The notes under the pieces were generated by a model. That model did not search any database, was not told where the DNA came from, and saw only the letters and a program-made list of their open reading frames with translations. Source: Euprymna scolopes (taxonomy: Eukaryota > Mollusca > Cephalopoda > Sepiida > Sepiolidae). Taken from it: 64,000 nucleotides of DNA. Numbering within the stretch: position 1 is the stretch's first letter; each line of letters begins with the position of its first letter. Positions 47,275 through 60,332 of this stretch are shown here, piece by piece. The DNA is taken from NCBI GenBank assembly GCA_024364805.1, contig CM044522.1:30455682-30519681 (forward strand), written 5' to 3'. A program made the position numbers and the translations under genes.

Positions 47275-47571
47275 ACAGATAAGCTTAGATCTGATGACGC
47301 CCGAGGAAGATTAAATCTGATAAAGGTGTGCAGAACAGAAAACTTTGATGGTATAATCACATGAAAGAATGGATGAGAGTTCTTGGATTAGTAGATGGAG
47401 AACAATTGGGGTAGCAGGGTTAGTTCATAGGAGAAGGCCAAGGAAAATGTGGAAGGAAGTGATAAGGATGGGCTTGAGAGAAAAAGAAATAAAAACCTGG
47501 TAAGAGATAAGTTAGTTGGGAAGTCAAATTCCTAAAGCCATCCAGTACATGCGTGTATGCAAAACATGATG

Positions 47572-47602
<31 letters not shown>

Positions 47603-47610
47603 GTTTCAGC
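47275..47610 (+). mobile_element. LINE 3' fragment with GAT-repeat tail
   Basis: Reading in several frames gives W(Y)GHMKEWMRVLGLVD and HRRRPRKMWKEVIRMGLREK. This is the 'FGHVxRMxExR...GRRxRGRPRxxWxxxI' C-terminal pattern of many invertebrate LINEs. It ends in a (GAT)n run at 47570-47602. Confidence 0.65.
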
Positions 47611-47970
47611 AGCTTAAAATTTGTCTAATCATGTCAAAAGCCAGACCAATTATTTGTCACATTCAGTAAAAAAAAAAAAATTGTTCATGCGATCAAATGT
47701 CAAGAACATCATTTGCATTTGATCTACATGAATTAAAAATGGCTAACTTTTAAATTTATGTGGATATTTTAAAATGCTTTAGGAATGAGAGATTTTTTGA
47801 TAAGGAACAAAAGATTTTATAGTGCAGTTTTTAATGCTTATCATTAACTTAAAAAAAAAAATCCACATTTTCTGCAAAATTTAGAGAATCATATCTCTGG
47901 GACGATTTTAGAACAAAAATGAGAGAAGTGTCATTATCATAATCATATGATGATTATGACCATAGCATGT

Positions 47971-49885
47971 TTTTTTTTTTTTTTTTTACATGGTAGTCAC
48001 CACTTATCAAGGCCCGGAAGCCACTTGGGGATAAGGGTTATTCGTGCACAGTAATGAATGAGATAATATTGTAGTAATCGTTAGTAATGGAGATTTCATA
48101 AAGAGTCTTCCTTAAGAGGGCGGTTTATCAGGAATTTGTTTATGTTGGACTTGAAGACATCCCAATTATAGTCAGGTGGGAAACAGGCAAATGGAAGAGA
48201 ACCCCACAGGCATGCACTTCTAAGAAAGAAGCTTTGTTCATGGAATCTACATTTTGATTTAGGCACAGATAAAGAATGGGGAAAATTATTGACAATAGTT
48301 TCAGCTAGACGGGTGTTTTTTGTGAAAGATTGGCGAGGGGGGACCAGAGATTGGAGCTCAAACAAGCACTTGCCATAGAAATAGCGATAAAACAAAGACA
48401 GGCTCGCAATGTCTCTTCTGTGGGCATGTGGCATCAATTGAAATGGATGGCCCTCGTCTTGGGGAGGCTCCATGTTTTGAAAAGCTTCTGGGATTGACCT
48501 TTACTCCTGATCTGAAATGGAACACGTACATAAAGTCTGTTACCAAGGTCGCTGGGAAAATGGTACGATCCTTCTACTGCTCCAGAAGATATCTCACTGC
48601 TGATGCAATTCTCTATCTATATAAAAACCAAGTATGTTCAAGGATGGAGTACTGCTGCCACATCTGGGCAGGAGCTGCTAAAAACAGCCTATCCTGTCTT
48701 GACAGAGTACAAAATAGACTTTGTGGTCAAGACAGGATAGGCTGTTTTTAGCAGCTCCTGCCCAGATGTGGCAGCAGTACTCCATCCTTGAACATACTTG
48801 GTTTTTATATAGATAGAGAATTGCATCAGCAGTGAGATATCTTCTGGAGCAGTAGAAGGATCCTACCATTTTCCCAGCGACCTTGGTAACAGACTTTATG
48901 TACGTGTTCCATTTCAGATCAGGAGTAAAGGTCAATCCCAGAAGCTTTTCAAAACATGGAGCCTCCCCAAGACGAGGGCCATCCATTTCAATTGATGCCA
49001 CATAGGGATCAGAGCGTTGATGATGTAAAGATAGGAGCTTGGTTTTAGATGCATTAAAAGTAACCAGCTACCTCTTCCCCCACTGTACCACGCGCTCAAG
49101 ATCAGAAGAGTGAGAATCAGAGAGAACTTTGTCATTTACGGCCTTTGATGTGTTGCCATAGATGGTCGTGTCATCAGCATAGATGTCAACGAATGATTTA
49201 AGTATGTGTTTTGGGAGATCATTGATGTAGATCAGGAAGAGGGACTCCAGCATTAATACTGTGGGTCTCTGATTTCTGCCCATCAACCACTACTCTTATG
49301 AGCCTATCAGAGAGAAATGATTTAATAATCGAGAAAACATTTCCAGTTATACCATAGCTGGAGATCTTGTGAAGTAGGCCTTTATGCCATACCTTATCGA
49401 AGGCCTTTGATATGTAAAGAGCAATTGCCCTAGAAAGGAAGCCTTTGTTGAGAGATTCACTAATCCTATGAGATATAACTGTTAGCACATCTGCTATAGA
49501 TCTGGCAGAACGGAAACCATATTGCATGTCACTAAGAAGGTTGTTTCTTTTGAGGTGGTTGACTACTTCTTTATTTAATATGGATTCCAACAACTTACTC
49601 ATGACACACAGGACTTATTGGTCTGTACTGAGAGGGAGATGACTTTTCACCTGAATTCTTAAATACAGGGCACACTGATGAGTTTTTCCAGGGTGTTGGA
49701 AAGCACTTCTTAAGGAAACGCTTAAACAGTTTTGTAAGTATGGGGGCAAGTTCTGGTTGGAGCTTTTTCAGCACTATAATTGGAATGCCATCAGAGCCAG
49801 TTGCTTTACTGGAATCAAGGTTCTTGATTAGCTTGGCGACCTCACGCACAGATATTTGTATGTTGCATATTTCTTTCCATGCAAC
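47971..49885 (-). mobile_element. LINE family A, longest copy, with internal inverted duplication
   Basis: A T-run at 47971-47987 marks the poly(A) tail. The minus strand carries RT from VREVAKLIKNLDSSKATGSD (about 49800-49850) through [29 protein letters not shown] (about 49150-49180) and the thumb. It then passes the inverted segment 48426-48725 and resumes with HRRDIASLSLFYRYFYGK and SVPKSKCRFHEQSFFLRSAC. About 66 bases (the RVQNRLCSLIGDILF region) are absent from the normal-orientation strand at the junction. Frame breaks are present, for instance in YADD-side sequence near 49240. Confidence 0.88.
48426..49003. repeat. 278-bp inverted duplication, 22-base spacer
   Basis: The arms 48426-48703 and 48726-49003 are reverse complements with only about one difference seen (ATGGTACGATCC against ATGGTAGGATCC). 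Both encode KLLGLTFTPDLKWNTYIKSV. The spacer belongs to the plus-oriented copy. Confidence 0.95.
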
Positions 49886-50189
49886 GTTCACTGTGATCTA
49901 AAAAGGTCATTTACACTTTTAACCCAATAACAAATATAAATTTAGTTGGGAGAAAGGGCATACAGAAATTGCCTCTTGGGAAATCTCATTTGTAAACACT
50001 AATGTATTATATCATCTAGATTGTCCAGTTCTAGATTTCTCAACAGGAGCTCATAGCCCCCTAAGGGAGGAGCCATAGACCTTTGATTGGGGAGCCATAA
50101 GAGGATGCTGGAAAAATGTAATTCAAAATGTAGACACTTGCAATGTATGAATAAGATGACAAGACTCCAGCCATGAAAAAAAGTCATGG

Positions 50190-50545
50190 TTTATATAGTG
50201 GAACCTCTAGATATAAAATTAATTTGTTTTGGTTTGGTTTTTATATCTAGGAAATTTTTGTATACCGAAAGGCTTTTTACATGTAAATTGTCTAATCTGT
50301 TCCAAGCCCTACAAAAACACTCATTAAATTTTATAATAAGAGTAAAACCAGAATGAAATAAGAGCCAAATAGTACCTAACTTAACCGTTACTACCTGTAA
50401 ATGAAGTAGATATTGGAATATAATGCAATAATAAAGAAATTTAATATGAAGATGTAGAATCTTACTTTTCAAGGGAGATGATGTCAGAACCACATCGGTA
50501 TAGCCCTCAAGCACAACTCCTTTTAAATTAATTTTTATTTTTCCA
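50190..50545. repeat. possible MITE inside the hAT copy
   Basis: GTGGAACCTCTAGATATAAA, TATATCTAGGAAATTTTTGT and TTACATGTAAATTGTCTAATC recall the 'GTGGAACCTCgataTacGAA' type of dispersed element end. The far end could not be matched. Confidence 0.35.
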
Positions 50546-50784
50546 TTTTCCAATTTCTAAGATGTTGAAGGTTTGAAAATGGAATGACAGCCACATTAAG
50601 TTCGGATTCACAAATGTTATTTGAGATGACGTAGAATGCATCCAATGTTTGCATTGCTCAGTGGTGATGTCAAATGCATCACTACATCCTTTCAAATTTT
50701 CAAACCACCGTGACAAGATGTATCCGTGAAGGAAGAAGGATTGTGCTGATACTCTGTTTACGAAATGTACACGACACTTCCCAA

Positions 50785-52205
50785 ATTTGGATTTCGTCCA
50801 GAAAAAAAACCTGCTCAACAATCTGGCTATGAATTGGCATACCAAAACGTAAATTGCAAGAAACTGCACATTATTGCAGAGAGACTTATCAAGTTATGTA
50901 CAAAGAAAATGGTGGAACTGATGTTCAAACCAAAGGCAAAAATGATCCAGCAAATTTCGCTTTCTAATGACACAATCTGCCAATGGATTGATGACATGGC
51001 CACTGAAGTATGTGAAAGTTTGCTCTGAAATCCAGCAAAGTATGCTCCAGATTAACTTACAATTAAATGAGTCTACAGACACTGCTTGAGAGAGCCAATT
51101 GATCACCTTTGCATGATATGAAACAGAAGAAAAGATAAACGAAGAATTTTTGTTTTGCAATACTCTGACCACCACAACAGAAACAGATGGCAAAACCATA
51201 ATGGACTTAGCTAGTAATTGGCACCAGAAGAGAGTTCATCACACTTGTCAAGAATGAATAGCTACACATGTCTTCCCACAGTTCACTACACTGACATGCT
51301 CTTGCATTAAAAACACTACTACCATGTTTGTTGCAGTCAAAGTGATCAACTTCATTCATGCAAAGGCAAAAAATCGGCTCTTTCAACAAAATGGGAGTGC
51401 AACATATGGGACTTCTGTTCTACACTAAAGTTCATTGGCTATCGAGAGGGGGAATGCTTCTCTCAGTTGTATGAACTCTATATGGAAGTGGAAGTCTTTC
51501 TACAAGAGAATGAAAACAATCTTGATGTCTACTTTGACAATGAAGAGTCTGCCATGATGCTCACCTACCTGACCAATATTTTTAGTGAACTCAATAATAT
51601 GAACCAATCTTTCCAAGATGATGATGTGACAGTCAATGATGTCCAAGAAAAGCTTGCAAGAGTCTGCTCAAATTGAAAACTAGAAGGCACGAATCAAGGC
51701 TAGGTCCACAACCTTATTTCCTTTCTTGGATGAGCGTTTGAAAATGCAAAGGATTAAACTTTTTATTGGCATCAAAAGTTGCATCACTAGACATCTCGAA
51801 ATTCTCTCTGCTGAGTTAAAATCTTATTTTGACAAAACACCACTGGATGTTTCAGGCCACAAGAAACCCTTTCATCACTGAAATTGAACCTTATTGAAAG
51901 TGAAGCAGAAGAGCAGACAGAGTTCAAGATTTCAAAAGCAATGAAGCTAACCTTCAGTAACAAAGCTTCTGGTTGTCTGTTCAGAAGGTGTATCCCTTAC
52001 CCAGCAAGACGACATCTACAATGCTGTAATACAATTCACTATGACAGACCTTTGCAAATGTGCATTTTCTGACTTGCCAACTATTAAAACAAAGTCCAGA
52101 AACCATCTTTATATTAAGAACGATATTCATCTTACTGTGCCCAAAACGGAGCTGAATATAAGAGATCTTGTCACACAAGCTCAACAGCAAAATGTTCACT
52201 TTTGT
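50785..52205 (+). pseudogene. hAT transposase pseudogene
   Basis: Segments in family order are SGYELAYQNVNCKKLHIIAE with RLIKLCTKKMVELMF and SLSNDTICQWIDDMATEVCE; YREGECFSQLYELYMEVEVF with LQENENN; and the C-terminal dimerisation region TIKTKSRNHLYIKNDIHLTV then PKTELNIRDLV. These match the cellular ZBED5/SCAND3-type hAT transposases (YxxAxxIAxxKKPHTIAExLI..SLSNDTVxRRIxxM). There are many stops and frame shifts, including after ESLL. The N-terminal BED finger is not seen. Confidence 0.8.
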
Positions 52206-54794
52206 TTATAATTTCAGATAACTAAATAAACAACATGAAACAAAATCTGCTTTTTTTTTTTTTAGTTGAAATGCAGGGCGCCATGAGTGTTGGGATACTC
52301 AGTAAGTATAGGTCATCAAAGGTTGAGAAACACTGGTTTAGCTACTTTGGTGACAATATGACAATGCTTCCATGGGATAAAAGAGTTTAAGAGATAGAAT
52401 CGTGATGACTGAATGGCTTACTTGGTTTGATAGAACTGTTCTGCTAGGCACATCTTCATAGGAACATATCTTTGACTGCTTTGTCATTAATTGCAGTTAA
52501 CTGATACAAAGGTATTTATACCCAAATCATATAGTTATTTATTTTATCTGAGATACAAACTTCAGACAAAGGAAGAAAAAGATTTTTTTTTTAAATTAAG
52601 AATTGCATGCCAATACTTTCCCTTGCCTCTGAGTAAATTCTGACTTCTGCTTGTTAATAATATAGTTCCTGACTCCTGTTTCTCATCTTCTTCCCACATT
52701 TTCCCATATAATATCAATGATAAGTTCCTCGCTATCCTTGTCCCTCAAGGTCACCTCAATATATAACATTGACATAAATGTTAAATATAAGATTGATAAA
52801 AATACAAAGATTAATAATCAAATTTTTATCAATCACCAATAAGAATTCGATTTTTGATAAATTTTGCTTTTTGTTTATCTTCCTTCAATACCTCTGAAAG
52901 TATTCTTGTACGTCTCAGAATTTTTAAACAAAATATTATTGGTAGTGAGAGGGGATGAAATTTAAACAGAACATCCAGAAGGTTTGTGTTATGATACAGT
53001 ATTACACTTAGTAAGTGGTATTTGGTCAGTAGGAAAGGGCTCAATGTCTTTTATAGAGCAGGTGTATATAATAATACAGTAGTATATTTCGTATGTGGTA
53101 TATACTTGACGGGGAAGACAAAAAATTCAGTGTTGCCCAGGAATACATTAAAACAAATATAATTTTCATTACATTACTGAATTCAAATAATATTTTGCAA
53201 TGAAAAGAAAAACATGAGAATTTTATTTCTCTCTTTTTACTTTTTTTACCATTATGACAAACGTCACACATAGCTTTGCTTTTTGTCACTAAATCCATTC
53301 ATGGCTTTACAATACTAATTAAAAAAATAAATTAATGTAAAATTAAAAAAAAAAAAATGCTTGTTAGTGATGTTTAACCTGAAATACCTGGTAATAACTG
53401 ATGTTAACCTAAGCTTAATAAAATAAAACTTAAATTTATTGCATTTCAAGCTAAACAAAGCTTTTATTTATTTTTTATTGAATATTTTTTTCTTTGTACA
53501 CCAATCATTTTGACCTTTCACATGTTAAATCTCACACACACACGACCTAACTGCGCTCTTAAATTTTATTGTAGGTTGACTGGTTTCATAACCAATCAGA
53601 AACTGGATGTACTTTCTATTCTTGCTTTCTCCATTATGATTTGGACATACCAACTGAAATTTGTTAGTAAGAATACATTTTTTTTTAGCTATTGCTCTCC
53701 CTCTATTCCTCTGTCATCAGAATGAAAGAGATTGGGGAGGGGGAGGGTCAATAATGGGGGAAGAGTAAAGGAAGAGAGATGGTGTAAGGAAGCTTTTACT
53801 TTATGAGAAATAATGGAAACTTATTTTTAATAAATAATCTATATTAAAAATATGGTGTGACCAATTCTTGTATAACTGTGTTTCTCGCATTTACATGACT
53901 TACATATTTTTTTTTTAATCATTCACCATTATTTCTAATCAATTACTTATTGAAATCCAAAATGCAATAAAAAAAAAAAAAAATTGTGACGTTGTGACGT
54001 CATACAAATAATGCTTTCTCTCACACTGATTTTCTTCATACTAAATGGAAAACTTTTTCATTGTAATTACGGCAAATTATCATCACTCCCTTCATTGTCA
54101 GACTAATTTTGATTTTCCGTTTTTAGGACAGTTTCTTCATAAACAAGTCAGCCATTTTAATATTTTGTTAATATTTGAAAGAAAAAGAAGGAATTACTTT
54201 GTGACTCTTTGAAATTTGAAAGGAAGCATTTTACCTATCAAATAGAAAGTTATTTCTGGCTTTAAATTCTTAATTTCTGATTAAAAGTTTTGGAAGCTTT
54301 TTTACATCCAATAATTTGATAAAAATTGAAACATTGCCATATAGTTTTATAAAAATTTAGTTCAATTAATAATTATTAATAACCAATAACTCAATAATAC
54401 TGTAATAATTACATTTAACTTTATGAAAACAAAAGCGGAACCAAAAAATAAAGGAAAAAGACTCCTAGGCAATACTAGATATAGTTATTAATAAATTGGT
54501 TAGTATTCTGTTTAGATATGGTTGGTTGTTTAACAGTATATAAAGCCTTTTGGGGGTCGTTTAATGCTGAATTTAGTCATGTTAGTATTTCTGCTTCAGA
54601 TTGTTAATGTCTTCACATTTCGGCCTCACGTTAGTGTATTTGCTTTCTATTATATAAACTAATACATTAGATAACCACTCTCTTGCAACACGTTCCATCA
54701 TCAAATCACAAATACAGATAAAATATGCAGGAGAAATCCAGACCAGGAGTGAGACCTGATCAAAATGAAGGGCGAGACACGGATCCAGACGAGG

Positions 54795-55045
54795 AGCAAG
54801 CAACAAAAACAAACAAGAAAAAACACAAGTGAAACAAAAACAAACAAGAAAAAACACAAGTGAAACAAAAACAAACAAGAAAAAACGCAAGTGAAACAAA
54901 AACAAACAAGAAAAAACGCAAGTGAAACAAAAACAAACAAGAAAAAACACAAGTGAAACAAAAACGCAAGAAACAAAACAAAAACAAACAAGAAAAAACA
55001 CAAGTGAAACAAAAACGCAAGAAACAAAACAAAAACAATGGAACA
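54795..55045. repeat. 31-bp minisatellite
   Basis: Units AAGTGAAACAAAAACAAACA AGAAAAAACAC repeat with a 31-base period, mixed with a shorter AAACGCAAGAAACAAAAC variant. Because 31 is not a multiple of three, all minus frames read as cycling Phe/Leu/Cys/Val strings. These are not a membrane protein. Confidence 0.93.
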
Positions 55046-55544
55046 ACAAACCTTGTTGCATAAGATAGTAAGTTGCCGAGAAAGTTCTGATTTATCAAAT
55101 TTTTCAAGACCAACAAAGTTACAAATGAAATTAATTTGAACAATTATGTATAGTCTTTAAAAAATGGTTTTCTGTTATTTTTAATTTCTTAACTCTTACA
55201 AGACAACAAATAAGGATATAAAAAAAATAACAAATGGATATGAATACACACGAGTCACCACCAGATGAAAGGCATCTTAGAAAATGAGAGCATGAAATGG
55301 AGTATAGTTGATAAGAGTTGATATTATCAAGGTTTTCACTTGGGATTTTCAATGCTGCATTAAAAGATAAGTAATAATGTAATTTACCTGTGAGGTATAC
55401 ATTACTCACGTATGAAGAAGAGTTATGAGAATAGTAAAAAAAAGAAATATGCCTGTTAGCAATTAAATATAAGTAGCAAGAAAACATGTAAGACTTATTA
55501 ATGTGGAAACACATAGAAGAAAAATTTATATTACTTAAAAAAAA

Positions 55545-55554
55545 NNNNNNNNNN
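55545..55554. other. assembly gap (10 N)
   Basis: Ten N bases lie inside an A-run; the true length is unknown. Confidence 1.
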
Positions 55555-55701
55555 AAAAAAAAGGAAAAATTTCAATTTAAAATATAAGAAACTAAAAATA
55601 TGGTCGATTGTTTCCCAAATTATTTTATTCTAAAACATGATACTACAAGTTAAAATTATTTATTACATTTTTCTTTTTAATTAACTATTTCAAATAAATT
55701 C

Positions 55702-57211
55702 GGATCAAGTAAAGATTAGATACCCTATAGCAGAAGGCAAAGATTGGCGAACATTTCAAGTGACACCGGTTGTTCGACCTTGACATTGCTGGTGGTGGTT
55801 TGTAAACACGTCAAATAGCAGACATGGTCGAATGTTCGCGAACAAGATTTTTAAAAAAATATATTTACAAACCATTTTAAAATTTAAAAGAAAAAAATAT
55901 ATATTTACAAAACATTTTCTTTAATATTAAATATTTACAAAACATTTAAGGACAAAAACAAAATTTCTATTTACACAAAACTTTTTAGTGTAAGTAACAA
56001 AATGAACGTAAATTTAACAAAATATATTTACAGAACTTTAATAAAACTAATGATAATAATAATAATTATAAAAATAAAAAAAAAAATAAAAAGAATGACC
56101 TATATTAATTACAAAACATTAGAAACTGAAAATTTCGGACACTAAATTTAATTGTACTTAATTTGTCTTTATGGAGAAGCAAGCAAATAGCAAGTTTTTA
56201 TTTTTTTAAATAAAAATGAAAATCATAAAAAGATTTGTATCGTGTGAGACTACACTTCATCTTTATAAAAATAAAAGTTATAAAAGATATGTGAATAAAA
56301 TATATTTTTTAAAATCTCGATTGTTTTGCTTATACTTGTGATTTTATTATGCATAAAAATTGCCTCGGTCTAGAAGGATTTCTCCTTCACTGACCACCTA
56401 CATACATCGCACTTTAAATATTACATTGTATTAAAAACGCACAAAGAAAGATATATATAAAAAAAAACAAAAAAACACTGTACATAAAAATTAACCTTGG
56501 TTGCAAAAATCCGAATAAATTTTATATTTGTTTCTGTCATTAAGAAGTTTGGTTATAATAATTTTATTTAAAATTATGTATTTTTTAATTGACATCATCT
56601 GAAATTCTCAGTTATAATATTGGTTTATTTATTCATTTGGTATTATTTTACGACCTGCCCCAGCATAGTATAAACACCCTCAACCACCCCATGTTAAGAA
56701 CGGCTTTTGAGGTTGGGGTGTTTATTCCAAAAGCTGTTCTTAACATAGGGAGGTTGGAGTGTTTATAATATGTTGGGGCACATCGTAAAAATTTACCATT
56801 TATTTATATTATTAGTTTTATTAAAAAGTTTTGTAAATATATAAAAAGAATGCACTGAAAAAGACACCCATTTATTTAAATACATTTTGTTTAAATACGT
56901 TCGTTTTATTACTTGCATTAAAAAGTTTTGCGTAAATAGAAAAAAAGTTTTGTTTTTTTTAATCCTTAAAAGTTTTGTAAATATTTAATATTAAAGAAAA
57001 TGTTTTGTAAATATATATTTTTTCTTTTAAATCTTAAAAAGTTTTGTAAATATATTTTTAAAAAATCTTGCTCACGAACATTCGGCCATGTCTGCTATTT
57101 GACATGTTTACAAACAACCAACAGCAATATCAAGCTCAAACAACCGGTGTCACTTGAAATGTTCGCCAATCTTCGTCTTTTGCTATGGGGTATCTAATCT
57201 TTACTTGATCT
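55702..57211. mobile_element. 1.5-kb foldback element with 8-bp target duplication
   Basis: The ends are GGATCAAGTAAAGATTAGAT and (reversed) AGATCAAGTAAAGATTAGAT. Matching runs inward for at least 150 bases (CAAGTGACACCGGTTGTT, CAAATAGCAGACATGG) and again at the centre (CCCCATGTTAAGAACGGCTTTTG against its complement, 56640-56770). The flanks are exact ATAAATTC duplications (55694-55701, 57212-57219). Degenerate TATTTACAAAACATTTT repeats fill the arms. No coding is seen; a GG start with an 8-bp duplication could fit Merlin- or hAT-type mobilisation. Confidence 0.85.
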
Positions 57212-57219
57212 ATAAATTC

Positions 57220-60200
57220 ATCAGTTTTTATTTTTCTAAATTTTACAAATCACTTATTTGCATTTATACACACAGATACACAATATCTGATCAGTTAACT
57301 TTCTAAATAGAAATTATTTTATTTTGGATATTTCAGCAGAACACACCATATTAAAAAGCATAGAAAAAAAACTGGCATTAATGAATAAAACAAGTTTTTT
57401 TTTGTTCCTTACGTTGTTAACTTTTAATATCTGAGGAAGGCATGAATTTTACCGAGATGTCATTTCTTAATAAAATAGAAATGATTATTCCTGTCTTTAA
57501 AATGACAATATAAGAAAAGAAAAACTAGGGCTACATATTAATCCAAACTAGACATACTACCTGCCTGTATCTTATGCATGTTTTCTGGTAATAATCAGTC
57601 TGTTTAATTACAATTCATTAATTGCTACAATTTTTCCATGCCAATTCACTCTCCCAAATACGACATGCTTAGGTGGCAGCAGGCCAACTTACCCACTGAT
57701 TTCTTTCTACTTCTACTCTCCCATACACCACCGAAGCAAATATAGTCTATGTTTATCGTGAATCACTGGAAATATTTCATTTTGTTATGTGATTTTATCT
57801 TTACAAATAACTCATTTCCTCAGAAGCTAATGAATAATCCCCTTTTATATCCACTTCCAATTCTAACGACAGTTTCATCAGCTTCTCAGACATACATCAT
57901 TTTATATGTTGCATTTACCGAACACTACAGAATACTTTTCATTAGTCAACATGGCCGTCACATTCTATTATTTCAAAACAATGATGCCATTAGTTATCTT
58001 CTATTACAAATAATGTATTACAACAGAATTAACAAAACTTCTATAGTCTCTTATTAATCTTTGAGCAAACGTTTTCATCCTGTCAATACTTTTTGTTTTA
58101 ATGTGTGTGCTTATTAATGATAGAGAGAGAGAGAGAGAATGTGTGCACATATTTTATTACTAATACTATGTTACCAATAAAAAATTTACTTCATCATGGC
58201 ACGTGATAACAATGAGGCGAAAAGTACATTTTGTTTCCTTTTGCCATTAATAATTCTTTATTTTTAGCAGTGTCCTTATTTCTTAATGAGCACATATTTC
58301 CCTCAGTCTAGAAGAATTTATCTTAACTTTAAAAACAGAAGGAGTATGCATGTTTAGAAACTGTCCTGTTACTGTATTGTTGATACTACTATTAATGATA
58401 CGACTAATAATATAATACAACTAATAATATGATAATATAATATGACTAATAATATGATAAAAAGTGCATTTTAGGTGTGTAATCTTTTAAACTTACATTA
58501 ACACTAATATTTCCATAAAAATAACTGTCAGCTAAATATTCTTTACATAAAACTTACATTAAAATAAAATACAAAGAGTAGTTTTTTTTTGTTTTTTTTT
58601 AAACTGGTTAAGTTGACGAGACAATAGTATTCAATTTTGGAGCAATTCATTTTACAATGACTAAAATCAGATTTTCATTTTTAAACATTAGTTATTCTTA
58701 AATTACTTGCATATTTCGTATTTGCCAATCAGACGATCTGATTTGTTAAATAGTGAATAAGCACATTATTATACATAAATGTGTTGTTTTTTTAATGGCT
58801 GTCATATTAGATGACTCAGCAGCATAAATTCAACGACTGCAGCTGTCAGGCATAGCAACGGGTCACGTGGTATGAGACAGCAGGTCATCATAGAATTGAT
58901 TTTGCTAGCATGATACATGACTAGAGTAAATAAATGGGTTCATTATTAATGCATTTATAAGAGTGAATACACGATCCTGTTAGAAGATTTTAAACAATTG
59001 TTTGCTGAATATTTTTTCTCATAGTAAAAACAGCTGAAAAAAAGAAAAAAGAAAAAAAAAAAAAGGGAGTTGCATATTATCAATTCATTTCTGAAAGCCA
59101 GAAGTATTCTAAACAAAGTTAAAAGTGATGCCCTATGAACTTTTTTAAAAAAAAGGGCACTTGGGATTTTCCCCACATAATGAAATGTTTCAAATAACAC
59201 TATTTTAGTGAATAGACAAAACATTGGAAGAAACAAGCTACAAGATATAAACATCACGTTATTATGCACATACAGAAAAACTTGCACATTGAGAATTTTT
59301 TTTAACCCTTCAGCCATTAAGCAGTATTAAAATATGGTGGGGAGGCCGGTTTTCTTGTCAGTGAGGGTTTCCTGTCATTCTGTCTCATCACTGGTCATTA
59401 TTGTCATCCTCTTTGCCCCCCCCCCCATCCTATTTCGCATGGCAGAGGGACTAGTAATGACCAAAGGGAAAAAGGCGTGAGAGGAAAGAGATTCCCTTCT
59501 CAAATACCATCAAAACCGCCTCTGGCGACTATTTTGAATAAATTCCAAAAGATTCCCTTAAGAGAACGGACACATCTTTGGGCTCCGTTGATCAAGTTTT
59601 CAAGTTTATCAACTTATTTTATTTAATCTCTCCTTTTAATTTAAAGAAGAGAGTTCCGAAGAGAGTTTCCAAAAGAAAGAATGATGAAAGAGTATGATGG
59701 CAAGAGAGCCAAAGATACATTTTAAGTTAATCTGAGCAGGTTAACTAGAAGTTCCAGAATTTCCTTTCAGGAAAGGCTGTTTTTTTTTTTTAATTTTATT
59801 TTTTGTTTTTTTTAAAACTCTGTCTGTATAAAATACAAACATTAAAAGATTTTGCATGTCACTTACATTATAATCAAGTAAGACAATTCATTTTATTCAA
59901 GTTGAAAAGCGAGAGTATTTCTTGTTCTTCAATTTATCATTTTGGACAAACTAACTTTCTCACTGGAGTCAATAATTATTTTTAAATAATTGTCTTTTAT
60001 GTAGAGACTCCGCTTTTATCTATGTATGTTATCTGGCTTTTGTTTTAACTTATTAATTAGGTTAATTTTATTAACCATGCTTTGAGCAACAAAAAGCAAC
60101 GGCTATTTATTTCTTTTAATAAAAATCAGACTTAATTTACTTTTTGGGTCTAGTTTTTATTTGCCCCTTTTTTATCCTCCTGTTCTTTTCTTTCATTCCA

Positions 60201-60300
60201 TGTTACAAGAAGACGGATTTTGAGGACTCAAAAAAAAATCGTCTTAACATATATAAACACACATATTCGTTGATATGGTGATTAAAACGCTAAATTCATA
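57220..60300. other. AT-rich flank without recognised feature
   Basis: Apart from a short (GA)n run (58122-58138), a C-run at 59420-59429 and scattered poly-A/T, no gene, RNA or repeat could be supported. It may be 5' intron of choline kinase. Confidence 0.4.
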
Positions 60301-60332
60301 TTCAAAACAGAACAGTAGCTTTATAATATATA

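Larger units (their letters stand above)
50020..52335 (+). mobile_element. decayed hAT transposon (ZBED/SCAND3-like transposase)
   Basis: The right terminus GGTTGAGAAACACTG (52321-52335) is a typical hAT end. A diverged CAGTT...TTCTCAAC near 50026 may be the left end. Between them, transposase remnants run from about 50785 to 52205 on the plus strand. No matching 8-bp target duplication was found. Confidence 0.75.

Noticed and set aside
50191-50553. 120-codon minus-strand frame as a gene
   Set aside because: It falls in repeat sequence within a decayed hAT and matches nothing known.
53041-53298. 85-codon minus-strand frame with a Cys-His cluster (CDVCHNGKK)
   Set aside because: A single short zinc-like word in AT-rich DNA without splice or family support.
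54582-55143. Long minus-strand frames (108-159 codons) rich in Phe, Leu and Cys
   Set aside because: They are translations of a 31-bp minisatellite in all three frames, not a protein.
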